Shown: positions 8,757 to 17,499, numbered from the stretch's first letter. The stretch is DNA of 64,000 bases from Sedimentitalea sp039941015 (GCF_039941015.1 NZ_JBDVFI010000020.1), one strand, 5' to 3'. The notes: generated from the letters alone by a model not told the origin. Made by a program: numbers and translations.

Positions 8757-9625
8757 GCACCGTCGTGACCTGTGCCGTCCAGCATCGGCGCGCACGCAGC
8801 GAGGAAGTCAAGAATGCGCTCGCGGACGATGCGTATCCTTGGCACATCACGCAGATCGGAATGGGTTCCGACCCAGATCGGCACCGATAGTGTCGGCATC
8901 TTGTCGGGATGAGACACAAGTTCGGGCGTCCTGTCGCCAACAAAGACCGGCAGGATCGCCGTTCCCAATCCCAATTTCGCCAATTCACGCAACACCAGAA
9001 AGCTGTCACTCCCCTTGGCGATCCGCTCGGGCGAGATTTGGGTGTCCATCCATTTCGCAGGCGCCGATCTTGCCAATGCGCCTGACAAGCTCAGCCAGCG
9101 ATCACTCGCGCCGGGGACATGATAGGCCCGAAATGCAAGCATTGCGCTGCTTTCCCCCGTCATCTCATCAGGCAGCGCCAATGCCGGACGCACCGAGATG
9201 TCGGCCTGCATCCGCGCAAAGTCGGCATGGTTGTTGGTGCTCAGCAGATTGAGCTGCAATTCCGTGGATTCCGCATGGAGTGCTGCGACCAACGGGGGCA
9301 ACAGCATCTGGCAAATCGAATCCGTTGACGACACGCGCACCTCGCCACGCAAGGGGGCGACGGCCCCATGCATCATACGTTCGACCGATAGAACCCCGTT
9401 TTCGACCTCGCGCGCGGCCTCAATCACCCGCGCTCGTTCAGGCAAAACGTGATAGCCGGTTGCCGTGCGTTCAAAAACTGCGCCACCGTGATCCGCCTCA
9501 AACGCCGCGACGCGCCGCAGGACGGTCGCATGGTTGACGCCCAGGGACCGGGCAGCGGCGCTGACATTTCCCATGTCTGCCACCGCCAGCACATAACGCA
9601 GGTTATCCCAGTTGGAGCTGTGCAA
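8753..9625 (-). CDS. LysR-family transcriptional regulator
   Basis: Transcription factor of 290 residues. The N-terminal winged helix-turn-helix covers NLRYVLAVADMGNVSAAARSLGVNHATVLRRVAAFE (about 8-44); the rest is a periplasmic-binding-like effector domain with EVRVSSTDSICQMLLPPL at its start. It is divergent from the cytochrome c' gene with 94 bases between starts, so by the usual LysR habit that gene and the following dihaem cytochrome are candidate targets. The effector is unknown. Its stop shares CTAG with hpt. Confidence 0.88.
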   Translation of the reverse strand: MHSSNWDNLRYVLAVADMGNVSAAARSLGVNHATVLRRVAAFEADHGGAVFERTATGYHVLPERARVIEAAREVENGVLSVERMMHGAVAPLRGEVRVSSTDSICQMLLPPLVAALHAESTELQLNLLSTNNHADFARMQADISVRPALALPDEMTGESSAMLAFRAYHVPGASDRWLSLSGALARSAPAKWMDTQISPERIAKGSDSFLVLRELAKLGLGTAILPVFVGDRTPELVSHPDKMPTLSVPIWVGTHSDLRDVPRIRIVRERILDFLAACAPMLDGTGHDGA

Positions 9626-9719
9626 GAATTAAGAGTCCTTTTGCATAATTTGGCAGTATATCCACAAAAAAACACATGTATACTCGGGGTACTCGACAGG
9701 CTTTTCTGGGAGACACTGA

Positions 9720-10205
9720 ATGAAATATGTACCTACTTTAATCGCTGGCATCATTGCCGCCGGCGTTATCGGCACGACCGCGATCAGCGAATCGCACGCG
9801 GACAAGGCAACATTGTCAGCGGTCAAAGCGCGGCAATCGCTAATGTCGCTACAGGCCTTCAATATCGGCCTGCTTGGAGGCATGGCCAAAGGCGACGTTG
9901 AATACAATGCCGAGGCGGCCACCGCTGCCGCCACCAACCTCGCGGCCTTGGCAGCGATGGATCAATCGCGCATGTGGCCTCCGGGTTCAGACAACGCTGC
10001 ATTGGGCGACGACGTGACAGAAGCGCTCCCGGCGATCTGGGCGGCGGACAGCAAGATCGGTGACGACGCGATGGCATTGGTCGAAGCTACGGCAGCGATG
10101 CAAGCGGCGGCAGGCGACGGGCTTGACGCGCTGCGTGGGGCGATCGGCCCGGTTGGCAAAGCCTGCGGCGCTTGTCATGAAAATTACCGCAAGGCCAACG
10201 ACTGA
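9720..10205 (+). CDS. Cytochrome c' (periplasmic four-helix-bundle c-type cytochrome)
   Basis: Secreted haem protein of 161 residues. An N-terminal signal peptide (about 1-27, hydrophobic LIAGIIAAGVIGTTAI, ending near SHA) is followed by a helix-rich domain. The only haem-attachment motif, CGACH, is at Cys149-His153 close to the C-terminus, as in cytochrome c'. These proteins bind NO or CO and are linked to nitric-oxide tolerance; that role is family knowledge and not shown here. It is followed by a dihaem cytochrome 56 bases downstream, separated by a strong hairpin, and faces a LysR regulator. Confidence 0.87.
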   Translation: MKYVPTLIAGIIAAGVIGTTAISESHADKATLSAVKARQSLMSLQAFNIGLLGGMAKGDVEYNAEAATAAATNLAALAAMDQSRMWPPGSDNAALGDDVTEALPAIWAADSKIGDDAMALVEATAAMQAAAGDGLDALRGAIGPVGKACGACHENYRKAND

Positions 10206-10225
10206 TCCGTTTCAAATGAATTGAG

Positions 10226-10250
10226 CCGGGGGCAGCTGTTGCGCCCCCGG
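10226..10250 (+). other. GC-rich hairpin between two cytochrome genes
   Basis: CCGGGGGC (10226-10233) pairs perfectly with GCCCCCGG (10243-10250) around a 9-base loop. It begins 20 bases after the cytochrome c' stop and ends 11 bases before the next start. There is no T run after it, so it looks more like an intercistronic stabiliser or attenuator than a full terminator. Confidence 0.55.
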
Positions 10251-10261
10251 AAGTTGAGGCA

Positions 10262-11152
10262 ATGATGCGCAAATTTCTGAGTGTTTGCCTGTTGCTGGCA
10301 GGCGTTTCTGCAATCGCCCTTTGGGTGCTGAGTCGACCTGTGCCTCTCGCGAATGACGCGATGGCCGGGTTAACCGGAAATCCGGACAACGGCGAGATGG
10401 TGTTCTGGGCGGGTGGCTGCGCCTCGTGCCATGCCGACCCGGACGCCAAGGGTGAAGACAAGCTGGTCCTGTCCGGCGGCTATCGTATCGACAGCCCGTT
10501 CGGAACATTCATTGCCCCCAATATATCTCCGGGTCCTGCAGGCCTCGCTGGGTGGAGCTCGCTGGATCTGGCGAACGCGCTCAAGGCCGGCGTGTCGCCG
10601 GAGAATACACATCTTTACCCGTCTCTGCCCTATACGACCTACATTCGAATGTCGCTTCAGGATGTCGCTGACCTGAAATCGTTTCTTGACACATTGCCGG
10701 TCTCCGATCAGCCGAGCCTGACCCATGAGCTGAGCTTTCCCTTTAATATCCGCCGTGGTCTTGGCCTGTGGAAGCTGGTCAACCTGACCCCGGATTGGGT
10801 GTTGACCGATCCGCCCAGCCCGGAGGTGGAACGTGGCCGCTATCTGGTAGAGGCACTCGGCCACTGTGGCGAATGCCACACGCCGCGCGACGTGACCGGT
10901 GGGCTGGATCGCAGCCAATGGATGCAGGGCGCACCGAATCCGTCAGGCAAAGGCAAGATACCGGCGATTGACCCGCAATCACTTAAGTGGAGCGCGGGGG
11001 ATATCGCCTATTATCTGGAAACCGGATTCACGCCTGACTATGACAGCGCCGGTGGCCAAATGACGAAGGTGGTAGAGAGCATCGCGCATCTGAGCTCCGA
11101 AGATCGCAGTGCGATTGCCGCCTATCTCAAGGCGTTGCCCGAAACCAACTGA
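10262..11152 (+). CDS. Dihaem c-type cytochrome
   Basis: Membrane-anchored or secreted electron carrier of 296 residues. An uncleaved signal or anchor (FLSVCLLLAGVSAIALWVL, about 5-23) precedes two cytochrome c domains. Haem motifs are CASCH at 53-57 and CGECH at 202-206. This layout resembles the small cytochrome subunits that feed electrons from periplasmic dehydrogenases, but no dehydrogenase is next door. An ATG ATG pair leaves the start uncertain by one codon; GAGG lies just upstream. It probably shares a transcript with the cytochrome c' gene. Confidence 0.87.
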   Translation: MMRKFLSVCLLLAGVSAIALWVLSRPVPLANDAMAGLTGNPDNGEMVFWAGGCASCHADPDAKGEDKLVLSGGYRIDSPFGTFIAPNISPGPAGLAGWSSLDLANALKAGVSPENTHLYPSLPYTTYIRMSLQDVADLKSFLDTLPVSDQPSLTHELSFPFNIRRGLGLWKLVNLTPDWVLTDPPSPEVERGRYLVEALGHCGECHTPRDVTGGLDRSQWMQGAPNPSGKGKIPAIDPQSLKWSAGDIAYYLETGFTPDYDSAGGQMTKVVESIAHLSSEDRSAIAAYLKALPETN

Positions 11153-11175
11153 GGTGCAGTGCTGATCGCGACGGG

Positions 11176-12129
11176 TTAAACAAGCCCCAGCTTGGCCTGC
11201 CGCGCGTCGCGCAAGCGGGCAAAATCATCCCCTGCGTGATAGGATGACCGCGTCAGAGGCGTTGCGGAGACCATCAGGAACCCCTTGCCAAAGGCGGCCT
11301 TTTCATAAGTCTCAAATTCCTCCGGCGTCACAAAACGATCCACGCGGTGATGTTTTGGCGTCGGTTGCAGGTACTGACCAATCGTCAGAAAATCCACGTC
11401 CGCCGCGCGCATGTCGTCCATCACTTGTTTCACGGCCTGACTGTCTTCGCCCAGCCCCACCATGATGCCGGATTTTGTAAAGACGCCGGGGTCAAGATCC
11501 TTGACCCGCTGCAACAATCGCAGCGAATGAAAGTAGCGCGCGCCGGGGCGCACGGTCGGATAGAGACCCGGTACTGTTTCCAGATTGTGGTTAAATACAT
11601 CGGGCCGCGCCTCGACAACGACCTCCAGAACAGAGGGATCGCATTTCAAAAAGTCAGGTGTCAGGATTTCAATCGTGGTTTTCGGGCTGCGGTGGCGAAT
11701 CGCACGGATGGTCTGAGCAAAGTGATCAGCACCGCCATCATTCAGATCGTCGCGATCCACCGATGTGATCACCACATGGTTCAGCCCCAGTTTTTCAACC
11801 GCATGCGCCACCCGCCCCGGTTCGAACGCATCCAGCGTATCTGGGCGACCGGTAGCGATGTTGCAAAAGGTGCAGCCGCGCGTGCAAATCTCGCCCATGA
11901 TCATCATGGTCGCGTGTCCCTGGCTCCAGCATTCGCCGACATTGGGGCATCCCGCCTCTTCGCAAACCGTGACGAGATTGTTATCGCGCATGATCTTGCG
12001 GGTATCGGCATATCCTTTGCCCCCCGGCGCCTTGACGCGAATCCACGAAGGTTTCTTGGGCTGAACGTTGTCGGGCCGGTGCGCCTTTTCCGGATGGCGC
12101 TTTTCGGGGATTTTCAGGTCACGCGTCAT
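11176..12129 (-). CDS. lipA: Lipoyl synthase LipA
   Basis: Radical-SAM enzyme that inserts two sulfurs into protein-bound octanoyl groups to make lipoyl cofactor. It has 317 residues. The auxiliary cluster cysteines are Cys56, Cys61 and Cys67 (VCEEAGCPNVGEC); the radical-SAM cluster cysteines are Cys82, Cys86 and Cys89 (CTRGCTFC). The C-terminal RSSYHAGDDF supplies the conserved serine ligand of the auxiliary cluster. All expected residues are present. It stands alone, convergent with the dihaem cytochrome gene. Confidence 0.97.
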   Translation of the reverse strand: MTRDLKIPEKRHPEKAHRPDNVQPKKPSWIRVKAPGGKGYADTRKIMRDNNLVTVCEEAGCPNVGECWSQGHATMMIMGEICTRGCTFCNIATGRPDTLDAFEPGRVAHAVEKLGLNHVVITSVDRDDLNDGGADHFAQTIRAIRHRSPKTTIEILTPDFLKCDPSVLEVVVEARPDVFNHNLETVPGLYPTVRPGARYFHSLRLLQRVKDLDPGVFTKSGIMVGLGEDSQAVKQVMDDMRAADVDFLTIGQYLQPTPKHHRVDRFVTPEEFETYEKAAFGKGFLMVSATPLTRSSYHAGDDFARLRDARQAKLGLV

Positions 12130-12360
12130 GTCTGTTCCGGTCTGCTGGGTAGATTGGGTCAGTCCCTACCATAACGCCGCGTCATGAGAACCACCAGCGA
12201 CACATGGGTGGTATGCGCCCAAGCCCCGCACACATATTTCCTTATGTGAACCAAATCCTTGTTTGAATACCGCTCTGCCGCGATACTGATTCGCAGATTG
12301 TAATTTTTTTCTGGCTGCCGACATGTCCAAGGCAGCGCGAACCGATAGAGAGGTGATGCT

Positions 12361-13347
12361 GTGCCGAGTATTGAAGCATGGGAATTGAAGGCCAAGATCT
12401 TTGAAAAGAAATGCATCGCGATGGAAAAGGACGTCGCCAAGCATTGTCCAGCGGCAGACTCGCCTGCGATCAAGGCAAAGATGAAGGCCAATCGAAAGAT
12501 AGCCTACGACCGGGAAGACAAACTGTCTGAAGCGATCCCTGCGGCGATCAAGAAAGGCGTCACCGGCAAGAAATGGAAAGACTTTGTTGGTGACAATGAC
12601 TTCAAGAAGGCATTGGCGGATTGGGAGTCATCGCTGGCCGAACAACAAAATCTGGTCAAGTCACTTGAGGATCTGAGCAACAACGCAAAAAAACGGTTTC
12701 AGGAGTTCAAGCGCGCGCGAGATGAGTTTGCCAAGGAGATGAAAAAGGCGGGCGAAACGGAAAAGTCTAACAAGACAGTCAAGAAATGGATGGACAAGTC
12801 TTCGACGATTCTGTCCGAACTCACCCTGTCTAAGGATGCATTCGGCACGCTGTCGGCAAAAGAAGCGTACTTTGGCGCGAACCTCAAGAAATCAAGAGAT
12901 GTGGTTGTCACCAAGGCCTTGAAGGAAGGCAAAGGCGACGAATTGCCAGATATGCTTCTGGAAAATGCCAAGCGTCAGCAAACGGACACCAAGGCGAAAC
13001 GCCTGGGGCGGAATATCGAAAAATTCACAACGCATGCCAAGTCGCTTTGCGCACCGGAAAAGTTCGCGTCGATCCCCGCCGATGTCCCGGGCAAGAACGC
13101 ACTGGAAAAAGATGTACAGAACGCCAAGGCCTGTTTGAAAAAGGCCTCGGAGCATCTGAAAAATCTGGGAGGTCTCAACAAGGACCTTCAGGCTGCGAAG
13201 AAAAAGCAGGCGAAACTGATCGCGGCGCACAATGACCAAGGCAAGATGAACGCCCTGATCAAGGCGGTTGCCGACCAGCACAAGGCCGGAGAAGATGCGT
13301 TCAATGCTGTCGAAGACCTTGTCGAGGAGGCAGATAGCAAACTCTGA
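12361..13347 (+). CDS. Lysine-rich coiled-coil protein of unknown function
   Basis: I do not recognise this 328-residue protein. It is almost entirely charged helix: by hand count 58 of 328 residues are lysine, and long heptad-like stretches (for example about 80-135 and 245-300) suggest coiled coil. It has no signal peptide and no membrane segment; cysteines are few (positions 18, 29, 230 and 259). The start is GTG, with AGAGGTG about 9 bases upstream; the next in-frame ATG is at residue 21. Base composition looks lower than around it (30 G+C in the 60 bases from 12661). It has no clear operon partner. A structural or nucleic-acid-binding role is only a guess. Confidence 0.75.
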   Translation: MPSIEAWELKAKIFEKKCIAMEKDVAKHCPAADSPAIKAKMKANRKIAYDREDKLSEAIPAAIKKGVTGKKWKDFVGDNDFKKALADWESSLAEQQNLVKSLEDLSNNAKKRFQEFKRARDEFAKEMKKAGETEKSNKTVKKWMDKSSTILSELTLSKDAFGTLSAKEAYFGANLKKSRDVVVTKALKEGKGDELPDMLLENAKRQQTDTKAKRLGRNIEKFTTHAKSLCAPEKFASIPADVPGKNALEKDVQNAKACLKKASEHLKNLGGLNKDLQAAKKKQAKLIAAHNDQGKMNALIKAVADQHKAGEDAFNAVEDLVEEADSKL

Positions 13348-13414
13348 TCGTGTTCGCCTGTTGTTTGATCTGCTCGCACAGAGAGATCGGGCCGCGACCC
13401 ACCTGCCCTGCGGT

Positions 13415-14569
13415 TCACCCGATCATGCGGCCGGGTTCATTCAACCCGTCGTAATGGCGTTTCAGTCGCTGCAGCGCGATCCGCAGAACGATCTTGCCCG
13501 AGCGTGCGGACCAGCCCATCTTCTTTTCTGCGGTCTCAAGCCCCTCCAGATAGCAGCAGCAGCGCAGCGCCACATCGCTGAGGCCGGGGCCAAGATCAGA
13601 CAAGGCCCGCGCCACGCAGTCTCGCGCTTTACAAGAGCGCGTCCCCATATCAACACCCGCATCATTTCCGCCGTGACCGCCGCCTCCAGTCAGAAAATGA
13701 TCCCAATTCTGTGCCACGCGCGGTCCCATCTGGGCCAGTTCAAAATCCTCACGCAACCGCTCGCCCGCGCGTACCAAAGCATCTTCGAGAAATGGCTTTC
13801 CGTCGCGATCCTTGCGCCGTGCTAACGCGATCAACGGACTCTCCGACAGGTTATAGCGTGTCCGTCTTGGTGGAGCGTCTTTCCCACTGGCTTCTGACGA
13901 ACCCGGTTCGCCCCTTACGCAAAAGGGGGTTTGAGCCTCAGCAAACCCGTTCTCCTTTTCCTTGCGGGCACGATTTTCCTGATCCGCCAACAACTGCCCC
14001 AACGCAGTGCGACCCGTCGCTGTGATACGATAGCGGCTGATACGGCCTGGATTTGCGCAAGCGATCCAGTCTTTTAACGCCATGGCCTGAGCAACGGCAC
14101 AGTCCACAACAGCGGTACGCGTGCTCGCCGTACCTTCTCCATCGCGAACGATCACGGCCTTGTCCATATTTTCGGCCACGGCCAGCACAGCGCCAGCCTC
14201 GCACAAGCGTCGTAGAACACGGCGCGCCTCGCTTTCCAGTGTGGCGGCGTCGGGCGCGGGAACTGTTAACTTTTCACTATAGGTCATTAATGTATTGTCC
14301 TTTGTCGCGTTACTTGGGCCGCTGGCGTCTGTGGCGCAGCACCGAGGTATGGAGAAATGGATATCTGCAAGCATCGCCAAAGCTGCATCAACAAGCGGAT
14401 CGTCGCGGCGTGTCTCTACCTTGCGGATTTGCCGTAGAATGGTGGAAGCATGGCATTGCGCTCTTCGGGCTAGATCGCGGATCGGTTGCCCCGCTTCGGT
14501 ATGTGCCAGATAGCGTTGAACACTCTCTGGAACCCAGATTGGCAGGGTCTCCAGCGCTTGATTTTGCAT
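13415..14569 (-). CDS. DUF6456 helix-turn-helix protein
   Basis: Probable DNA-binding protein of 384 residues of a family I know from Rhodobacteraceae. The N-terminal part (PIRDLARRAQCHASTILRQI, about 29-48) reads as a helix-turn-helix. A middle winged-helix-like domain follows (EARRVLRRLCEAGAVLAVAE and ISRYRITATGRTALGQLL). The C-terminal DUF6456 domain contains LAQMGPRVAQNWDHFL and a helical region with GWSARSGKIVLRIALQRLKRHY, itself like a DNA-reading unit. It faces the DUF6477 gene, and two CtrA-like boxes lie in the shared upstream region. The targets are unknown. Confidence 0.75.
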   Translation of the reverse strand: MQNQALETLPIWVPESVQRYLAHTEAGQPIRDLARRAQCHASTILRQIRKVETRRDDPLVDAALAMLADIHFSIPRCCATDASGPSNATKDNTLMTYSEKLTVPAPDAATLESEARRVLRRLCEAGAVLAVAENMDKAVIVRDGEGTASTRTAVVDCAVAQAMALKDWIACANPGRISRYRITATGRTALGQLLADQENRARKEKENGFAEAQTPFCVRGEPGSSEASGKDAPPRRTRYNLSESPLIALARRKDRDGKPFLEDALVRAGERLREDFELAQMGPRVAQNWDHFLTGGGGHGGNDAGVDMGTRSCKARDCVARALSDLGPGLSDVALRCCCYLEGLETAEKKMGWSARSGKIVLRIALQRLKRHYDGLNEPGRMIG

Positions 14570-14605
14570 GTTGATCTGTCCTCAAAATCGTCAGGGCAGT
14601 TACGG

Positions 14606-14621
14606 TTACCTATTCATTAAC
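14606..14621. promoter_or_regulatory. Candidate CtrA-type box 1
   Basis: TTAC-N7-TTAAC, one mismatch from the CtrA full-site consensus TTAA-N7-TTAAC. It lies 36 bases upstream of the DUF6456 start (14569), in the divergent region. Sequence match only. Confidence 0.4.
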
Positions 14622-14643
14622 CAACAACCTATGAACGATTCTG

Positions 14644-14659
14644 TTACCCTAGTGTTAAT
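14644..14659. promoter_or_regulatory. Candidate CtrA-type box 2
   Basis: TTAC-N7-TTAAT, the same arrangement as box 1 and 38 bases further on, with the same C in the first half-site. Two similar boxes in one 235-base divergent region are less likely to be chance than one, but binding is not shown. Confidence 0.38.
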
Positions 14660-14804
14660 GGAGCACTCACCCGTTCACCATTGTTTTTAAATGATAAACA
14701 GTAGTGAAAACGGCGAACGATGGTTTCGGTAAGAGCGCAACACCCGCAAAGGTTGTGCAATAGATCGAACCCATCAGGAAACCGAGGGAAAGGGATTTCG
14801 GAAA

Positions 14805-15104
14805 ATGCAAGATGTAATGAGCATGTTGAGCGCACTGCGCCGCCCACAGATTTTGATCCGCGCCGCCCAGTTTGGGGCACGAGAGTACCGCCGCGACAGG
14901 CATCTGCAACGCTTGCTTGGGTACGGCGCATTGCCACGTCCGGCAGCGGCAGTTCTGCGCCTGATTGAAATTGAACGTACGCTCAATGATCAGCGCAACA
15001 GCGACGATGCCGGTTACGCGTTGGCACAGCATGTCGATGTTCTGATTGCCATGATGGGCGAAGCGCAGTTGCTGCGCTCCGCGCGATCAGAGATCGCTAC
15101 ATAA
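14805..15104 (+). CDS. DUF6477 family small protein
   Basis: Small basic protein of 99 residues (MSMLSALRRPQILIRAAQFG near the start, RDRHLQRLLG, then a helical C-terminal half with DAGYALAQHVDVLIAMM). I recognise the family from Rhodobacteraceae genomes, often beside DUF6456; no function is established. GAGGGAAAGGGATTTC precedes the start. The stop region overlaps the convergent mttB-like gene by 8 bases. An alternative start at the second methionine, five codons in, cannot be excluded. Confidence 0.72.
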   Translation: MQDVMSMLSALRRPQILIRAAQFGAREYRRDRHLQRLLGYGALPRPAAAVLRLIEIERTLNDQRNSDDAGYALAQHVDVLIAMMGEAQLLRSARSEIAT

Positions 15105-16641
15105 AGGCGTCGGGCATCGACTCTTTCTTGGCGGCGACATAGGCCTCGAGCGCGGCCTGGATTTCCGGGTCGAGTGCCGGCTGCTGGTAAGTCTCCAAAA
15201 GGCGGGCAACCCGGTTTGAAGCAAGGGTCTGCGTATCACGCGCACCCTCTTCTTCCCACGTCTCGAAAGGCTTGTAATCCAAAACGTCCGAACGCCAGAA
15301 CGCGCTCTTGAAATTGGCTTGTGTATGTTCACACCCCAGATAATGCCCGCCTGGCCCGACCTCGGCGATGGCGCCCATCGCCTGCGCATCCTCGTCAACA
15401 GTTACGCCCTGGGCAAGTTTGTGCAACACGCCAAGCTGGTCCGCATCCATGACAAATTTCTCGAAACTGCTGACGAGTCCGCCTTCCAGCCAACCACAGG
15501 CATGGAGCATGAAGTTGACCCCACCCAACAGCGCCGCATTCAACGTATTCGCAGTCTCATAAGCGGCCTGCGCGTCCGGCAGTTTCGACGCACACAGCCC
15601 GCCACCAGAGCGGAACGGCAGCCCCATGCGGCGTGCAAGCTGCCCTGCCCCATACAGAATCTGGCTGGCTTCGGGCGTGCCGAACGTTGGCGCGCCGCTG
15701 TTCATGTCGATCGATGTCACAAAGGCGCCAAAGATAACCGGTGCGCCGGGTCTGATTAGCTGCGAATAGGCAATCCCTGCCAGTACTTCGGCCAACACCT
15801 GAGTCAGCGTGCCTGCAACCGAGACCGGCGCCATCGCACCACCTACGATGAACGGTGAAATGATGCAGGCTTGGTTGTTCTTGGCGTAGACCTCAAGAGC
15901 GCCCATCATCACATCATCAAAAGTCAGCGGCGAGTTCACGTTGATCAGCGATGTCATCACAGTGTTCTGCTGAATGAACTCCTTGCCGAACAGGATCTCG
16001 CACATCTCGACGGAATCCTGTGCGCGGCTTGGCTCTGTCACCGAGCCCATGAATGGCTTGTCGCTCAGTGTCATATGGGCCAGCAGCATGTCGAGATGGC
16101 GCTTGTTCACCGGCACATCGGTGGGTTCGCAAACGGTGCCGCCGGAATGGTGAAGCCATTTGGACATGTACCCGAGCTTCACGAATTTACGGAAATCATC
16201 CATAGTCGCGTAGCGGCGGCCACCCTGCGCATCACGCACGAAAGGCGGGCCATACACCGGCGCGAGAACCAGATTCTTGCCGCCGATCTCAACATTGCGG
16301 GCCGGGTTGCGGGCATGCTGAACAAAGCTTGAAGGTGCCGTTTCACAGAGCTTGCGCGCCAGCCCCAGCGGAATGCGCACCCTTTCCCCGTCGATCTCGG
16401 CACCGGCCTCGCGCCAGCGCTCCAATGCGACCGGGTTGTTCACAAAGTTCACGCCGATTTCCGCCAGTACCTTTTCGGCATTGGCCTCGATGATCTCGAG
16501 CGCTTCCGGTGTCAGAATCTCAAAATTCGGAATGTTCCGCTCGATGTACTTGGCCGTTTCAACGCTCACCGCGGTCCGCTCGGCCCGCCGCGCTGCGCCG
16601 CCGCCACCCCGTGCCCTGCGTTTTGTATTTGCTTCGGTCAT
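15097..16641 (-). CDS. Trimethylamine methyltransferase (MttB) family protein, non-pyrrolysine type
   Basis: Member of the MttB superfamily, 514 residues, which transfers methyl groups from quaternary or tertiary amines to a corrinoid protein. The N-terminus is basic (KRRARGGGGAARRAERT). The barrel core includes SGGTVCEPTDVPVNKRHLDM, IFGAFVTSIDMNSGAPTFGT and GGGLCASKLPDAQAAYETAN, followed by GPGGHYLGCEHTQANF near the end. No in-frame amber codon is present, so it is not a pyrrolysine enzyme; such members include glycine-betaine methyltransferases. No corrinoid protein or reactivase gene is nearby, so substrate and partner are open. Confidence 0.88.
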   Translation of the reverse strand: MTEANTKRRARGGGGAARRAERTAVSVETAKYIERNIPNFEILTPEALEIIEANAEKVLAEIGVNFVNNPVALERWREAGAEIDGERVRIPLGLARKLCETAPSSFVQHARNPARNVEIGGKNLVLAPVYGPPFVRDAQGGRRYATMDDFRKFVKLGYMSKWLHHSGGTVCEPTDVPVNKRHLDMLLAHMTLSDKPFMGSVTEPSRAQDSVEMCEILFGKEFIQQNTVMTSLINVNSPLTFDDVMMGALEVYAKNNQACIISPFIVGGAMAPVSVAGTLTQVLAEVLAGIAYSQLIRPGAPVIFGAFVTSIDMNSGAPTFGTPEASQILYGAGQLARRMGLPFRSGGGLCASKLPDAQAAYETANTLNAALLGGVNFMLHACGWLEGGLVSSFEKFVMDADQLGVLHKLAQGVTVDEDAQAMGAIAEVGPGGHYLGCEHTQANFKSAFWRSDVLDYKPFETWEEEGARDTQTLASNRVARLLETYQQPALDPEIQAALEAYVAAKKESMPDAFM

Positions 16642-16818
16642 GCCCGCGCTCCCTGTTGAAAACAGCTTCTGCGTCTGTGGTTTATCGCAACCGCGTCACC
16701 TTGCCGGGAAAGATTACGGCGGATGCGGGGGAAAAGCGACATATAGGGCTGTGGCGAATACTTTGACCCGCGCAAGTCGCCGGGGCATTATGATCGCCAG
16801 CCATGGGAGGGCGGCGCA

Positions 16819-17499
16819 ATTTTAGAAACAGAATCAGAACGCAAAACCCTGAACGCTGCCGAGATTGGCGCGGTCGCGCATCTCTACCGGGGCGAGGTCT
16901 ATCGCAGCACAATCTGGCGGACCCGGCTCGACACAACCACCAACTGGGCGGTTGTGACACTCGGCGTGGCGTTGTCGATCTCTTTTGCCTCACCCGAAGC
17001 TTCGCCTCTGCCGTTGGTTCTGGTGGGTGTTCTGATCATTCTCTTCCTGATGCTCGAAGCGCGTCGCTATCGTTATTTCAGCGTCTGGCGCGCCCGTGCC
17101 CGGTGGCTGGAGACCCATTTCTACGCACCGCTGCTCTATGACGGCGACCTGCATATGGAGGATCATTGGCAACAAATTCTGGCGCGGGACTACATGCATC
17201 CCCGCTATCATGTCGGGCTATTGATCGCGGTTGGTCGGCGGATCCGCCGAAACTATCTATGGATTCTGCTGATCCAGTCTATCGCCTTTGCCGGTAAGCT
17301 CGCCGTACATCCCACCCCGGTCACCTCGCTGGATCAGGCGCTCAGCCGCGCAGATGTCGGCCCCTTGCCCGGTATCGTCGTTGTCGGGGTTGGCATACTC
17401 TACATTCTGACTTGGTCGGCCATCGCGTTCTGGAGCTATCGGGTCGATACCAACCGCGCCGCACAACGCGGCAAGCAAAGCTCGGATTCGATGGGCTAA
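16819..17499 (+). CDS. DUF2270 membrane protein with probable ATT start
   Basis: Inner-membrane protein of about 226 residues of the DUF2270 family; function unknown. Two hydrophobic helices follow an N-terminal cytoplasmic stretch (WAVVTLGVALSISF and LPLVLVGVLIILFLMLEARR), then YFSVWRARARWLETHFYAP and two more helices toward the C-terminus. The conserved region LNAAEIGAVAHLYRGEVYRS is encoded upstream of the first in-frame GTG (16954), so translation must begin earlier. Between the in-frame stop at 16744 and 16954 there is no ATG, GTG or TTG. The best candidate is ATT at 16819, with GGGAGGGCGG just before it; CTG at 16849 is a second choice. Confidence 0.75.
   Translation: MLETESERKTLNAAEIGAVAHLYRGEVYRSTIWRTRLDTTTNWAVVTLGVALSISFASPEASPLPLVLVGVLIILFLMLEARRYRYFSVWRARARWLETHFYAPLLYDGDLHMEDHWQQILARDYMHPRYHVGLLIAVGRRIRRNYLWILLIQSIAFAGKLAVHPTPVTSLDQALSRADVGPLPGIVVVGVGILYILTWSAIAFWSYRVDTNRAAQRGKQSSDSMG

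Noticed and set aside
16803..17141. ATG 16803 as start of the DUF2270 gene
   Set aside because: It is in another frame and its peptide has no membrane pattern or family resemblance.
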